Made by a program: the position numbers and the translations under genes. Below the pieces are notes generated by a model. That model was not told the origin of the DNA and made no database searches. It saw only the letters and a list, made by a program, of their open reading frames with translations. A DNA stretch of 64,000 bases from Todiramphus chloris collaris (lineage: Eukaryota > Chordata > Aves > Coraciiformes > Alcedinidae): positions 38,985,242 to 39,049,241 of the forward strand of contig JANVCC010000018.1 in the NCBI GenBank assembly GCA_025345505.1. Reading direction: 5' to 3'. Shown in pieces: positions 62,001-64,000 of this stretch; positions within the stretch are counted from its first letter, which is position 1, and each line of letters opens with the position of its first letter.

Positions 62001-64000
62001 GAGCCTGGCTGATAATGGCCATGCTCATGTATTTATTAAGCAGCCTGGGGAAGCAGGTGCCAGGAGCAGAAGACAACTACGCAGCTCATTCATTGAATGC
62101 CTGCAGCAGCAGCAGCTTCCTGCTACTGAGAGGTTTCCTTCAAATCCCTCTACAAAGGCTCTTCAATGAAAGTGGAAAGGAACCACTTGCCTTGCTCTGA
62201 TTGTCCACTTGAACTTTTCGAGAAGGTTGCATGCATTTGCCATCCATCTGCAGTACTGTGCTGCCAACTGACTCACAGCAGAAAGGCTGCAAGACCTGAC
62301 TGCAGTACTGGTGATGCCAGTTTGCCTCTACACCTCAGAAGGGCATGGAGGGAGAAAGGGCAGTAGCCCCGGTTACCAGTGGGCTGTGGGGCTACAGCTA
62401 CCTCCTGATTTAAGAGCTTATACTGCCACTGCCAGAGCTGTAGGTAAAGGGGAGATGACTGCCTTGACTTCTTGGCTACTCTTCCAGATTGGTAGAATCA
62501 GCTAAAGGACAAGGCGATTTTCCTTATTGTTATAGCCTAGACAGGAGCTAAAATCTGGCCCACGTTGGTTGTTCAAATGCCTCACTACTGCTGCACTGCT
62601 ACAGGGTCTAGCATCACAGTCTTTGTTATCTCTCCATGGCTTTGTCTTGTCTGTGCTGTGTATACATAAGCACACATGGACCATGAGACCCACAATGAAC
62701 TCTTGTAATACCGGCTGTCAGCAGCTGACTCAGAGTCAGGAAAAACACGCTTCAGCAAGAGGTCATGTCTATAAATATGGCAAAACTAATTATCCCGAGA
62801 AGGGTTCCCCTTCCTCTTAAAATTAGCAGTGTATATAGTCGGATATGTCCATGTAAACATATCGCTCTGAATTTCACCAGCTTCACTATTAAGCACTGTT
62901 GCACTGCTATGGAAGGAACAGCACGAATCCTGCATGAAGCCTCTGCTCTAACAGATACTAAATCTGACATGTAAAAAGTTTTACTGCAGTGTTTTTACAA
63001 GAGCAAAATGAGAGAGAAAAAGCATGAAGCCTAAAACCAGCAACATACCAAAGGTTACAAGAGAAACGCTAAACAAGTGTCCCTGTGAGAAACGGAGACA
63101 ATAACTGAAGCCCCTCTTGTGACCAAGGTAGTGGGCAAGCTCCAGTTCAGGAATTAAAAAGAGCAGGTAGCTGTAAGACAGGACAAGGATGTGGAGTTCC
63201 TGAGTTCTCCAAGTTCAAGAACAGGAAAGCTTTCCAGAAAACCTACTCTGGGTAGTTTAAGTAATCATCTGTAAAATCTAGAACATGATAAAGCCCCCAG
63301 CACCAGCCAGACCTAGGGACTGTGTAAGATACATCTCGCAAAACAGAAGAGCCCAGAAAAACCCTTGCTAGGGCATGCTGTTTTCTAGTTGTTGTTTTTT
63401 TTTTTTTCCAATTTGGCTTCAGTACTTCAAGTCTGATTTTAAGTAACTATTTCTTTAATCCTTAAAGGTATCCTTCAATCTCATTTAGATGCCCAGTTTT
63501 TCAGAGACAAAAGCAGAGTACTGCATTCACTCAAATAGGGTTGTTCCTCACATCTCTCCTGCAGTGCCCGGTGATGCTGCACGACTCAGCAGTACCACAA
63601 GGATTACCACCCCTCCTATTTAACCAAGGAGCCTGTATAAAAGAGGTGTCTTCCAGTGACGACTGCTCGACTGGAGAGCCCTTTTGAGTACAATTAGGAT
63701 GGTGGAAAGAAAGGCTGCATGAATCGTGAGCAAGGGAAAAAGGCTGTGGCACACCCCTCCGCTTTTCCATTTCATCTCTGTAAACTTTAGCTACGCCCAG
63801 GTGATGCTGCTGGAACAACTATTGCAAGAGAGAGGTGAGCAAGTCCAGATCAACTTGATTCTGTCTAAGAATTGAGCAAAATCCTGCAACACAACAAAGG
63901 ATGGAGAAGCTGTCATCATCTACACAGGAATAACAAAGAAAGGTGAGTCTGGCAACCTTATCCCGAGCAAAGGAATAATCAGGCGAGCTTCATCCAGCGC

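Larger units (their letters stand above)
43017..64000 (-). other. BACH2: BACH2 intron upstream of the start-codon exon (partial)
   Basis: At least 21 kb of noncoding sequence upstream of the acceptor at 43017. It contains CR1 relics at about 47160-47370, 47640-47885, 48076-48300, 55345-55575 and 58535-58905. It also holds a GC-rich CpG-bearing island at 45661-46060, a purine-skewed stretch at about 59290-60240, a 20-bp tandem repeat at 58951 and C tracts at 54976 and 58248. Noncoding 5' exons may lie here but cannot be told by eye. The gene's promoter was not identified. Confidence 0.75.

Noticed and set aside
43017-64000. Search for noncoding 5' BACH2 exons
   Set aside because: At least one must exist upstream, but short noncoding exons cannot be told from intron by eye; no candidate was firm enough to list as an exon.
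1-64000. Search for tRNA, rRNA, CRISPR arrays, endogenous retrovirus LTR pairs and a second gene
   Set aside because: None was recognised. The short repeats found are microsatellites or CR1 pieces, and no paired LTRs with TG...CA ends were noticed.

Overview
The window reads as bird nuclear DNA. It holds several CR1 LINE fragments, and the recent ones end in the avian ATTCTATG-type tail. The only protein-coding gene I can support is a vertebrate gene with long introns and consensus splice sites. The species cannot be told from this sequence. The gene is BACH2 (BTB and CNC homology 2, a bZIP transcriptional repressor), on the minus strand, and the whole window lies inside it.

Layout, in the direction of transcription (right to left). 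Positions 43017-64000 are part of the intron upstream of the first coding exon. The exon carrying the start codon is 42762-43016, with the ATG at 43004-43002. A 29.5 kb intron follows (13259-42761). The large central coding exon is 11714-13258. A 9.9 kb intron follows (1806-11713). The exon for the CNC/basic region and the start of the leucine zipper is 1599-1805. Positions 1-1598 are the start of the next intron. The three coding parts have 81, 515 and 69 codons, all in phase 0, and join to 665 continuous residues. The last coding exon, with the rest of the zipper and the C-terminus, lies beyond the left edge.

The product should pair with small Maf proteins, bind MARE sites and repress target genes in lymphoid and other cells. 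The sequence keeps the BTB dimerisation domain, five Cys-Pro (heme regulatory) motifs, two sumoylation consensus sites, an Akt-type phosphorylation motif and the basic DNA-binding region.

The rest is intron. It holds about ten CR1 pieces of different ages. One has a 192-codon open 3' part of the CR1 reverse transcriptase ORF; two are very old reverse-transcriptase relics. There are also microsatellites, long C tracts, two strong G-quadruplex motifs, a perfect 26-bp palindrome, two CpG-bearing GC-rich islands and a few MARE-like sites. I found no second gene, RNA gene, CRISPR array or new multi-gene system. The most useful leads are candidate intronic regulatory elements and some unexplained structural motifs.
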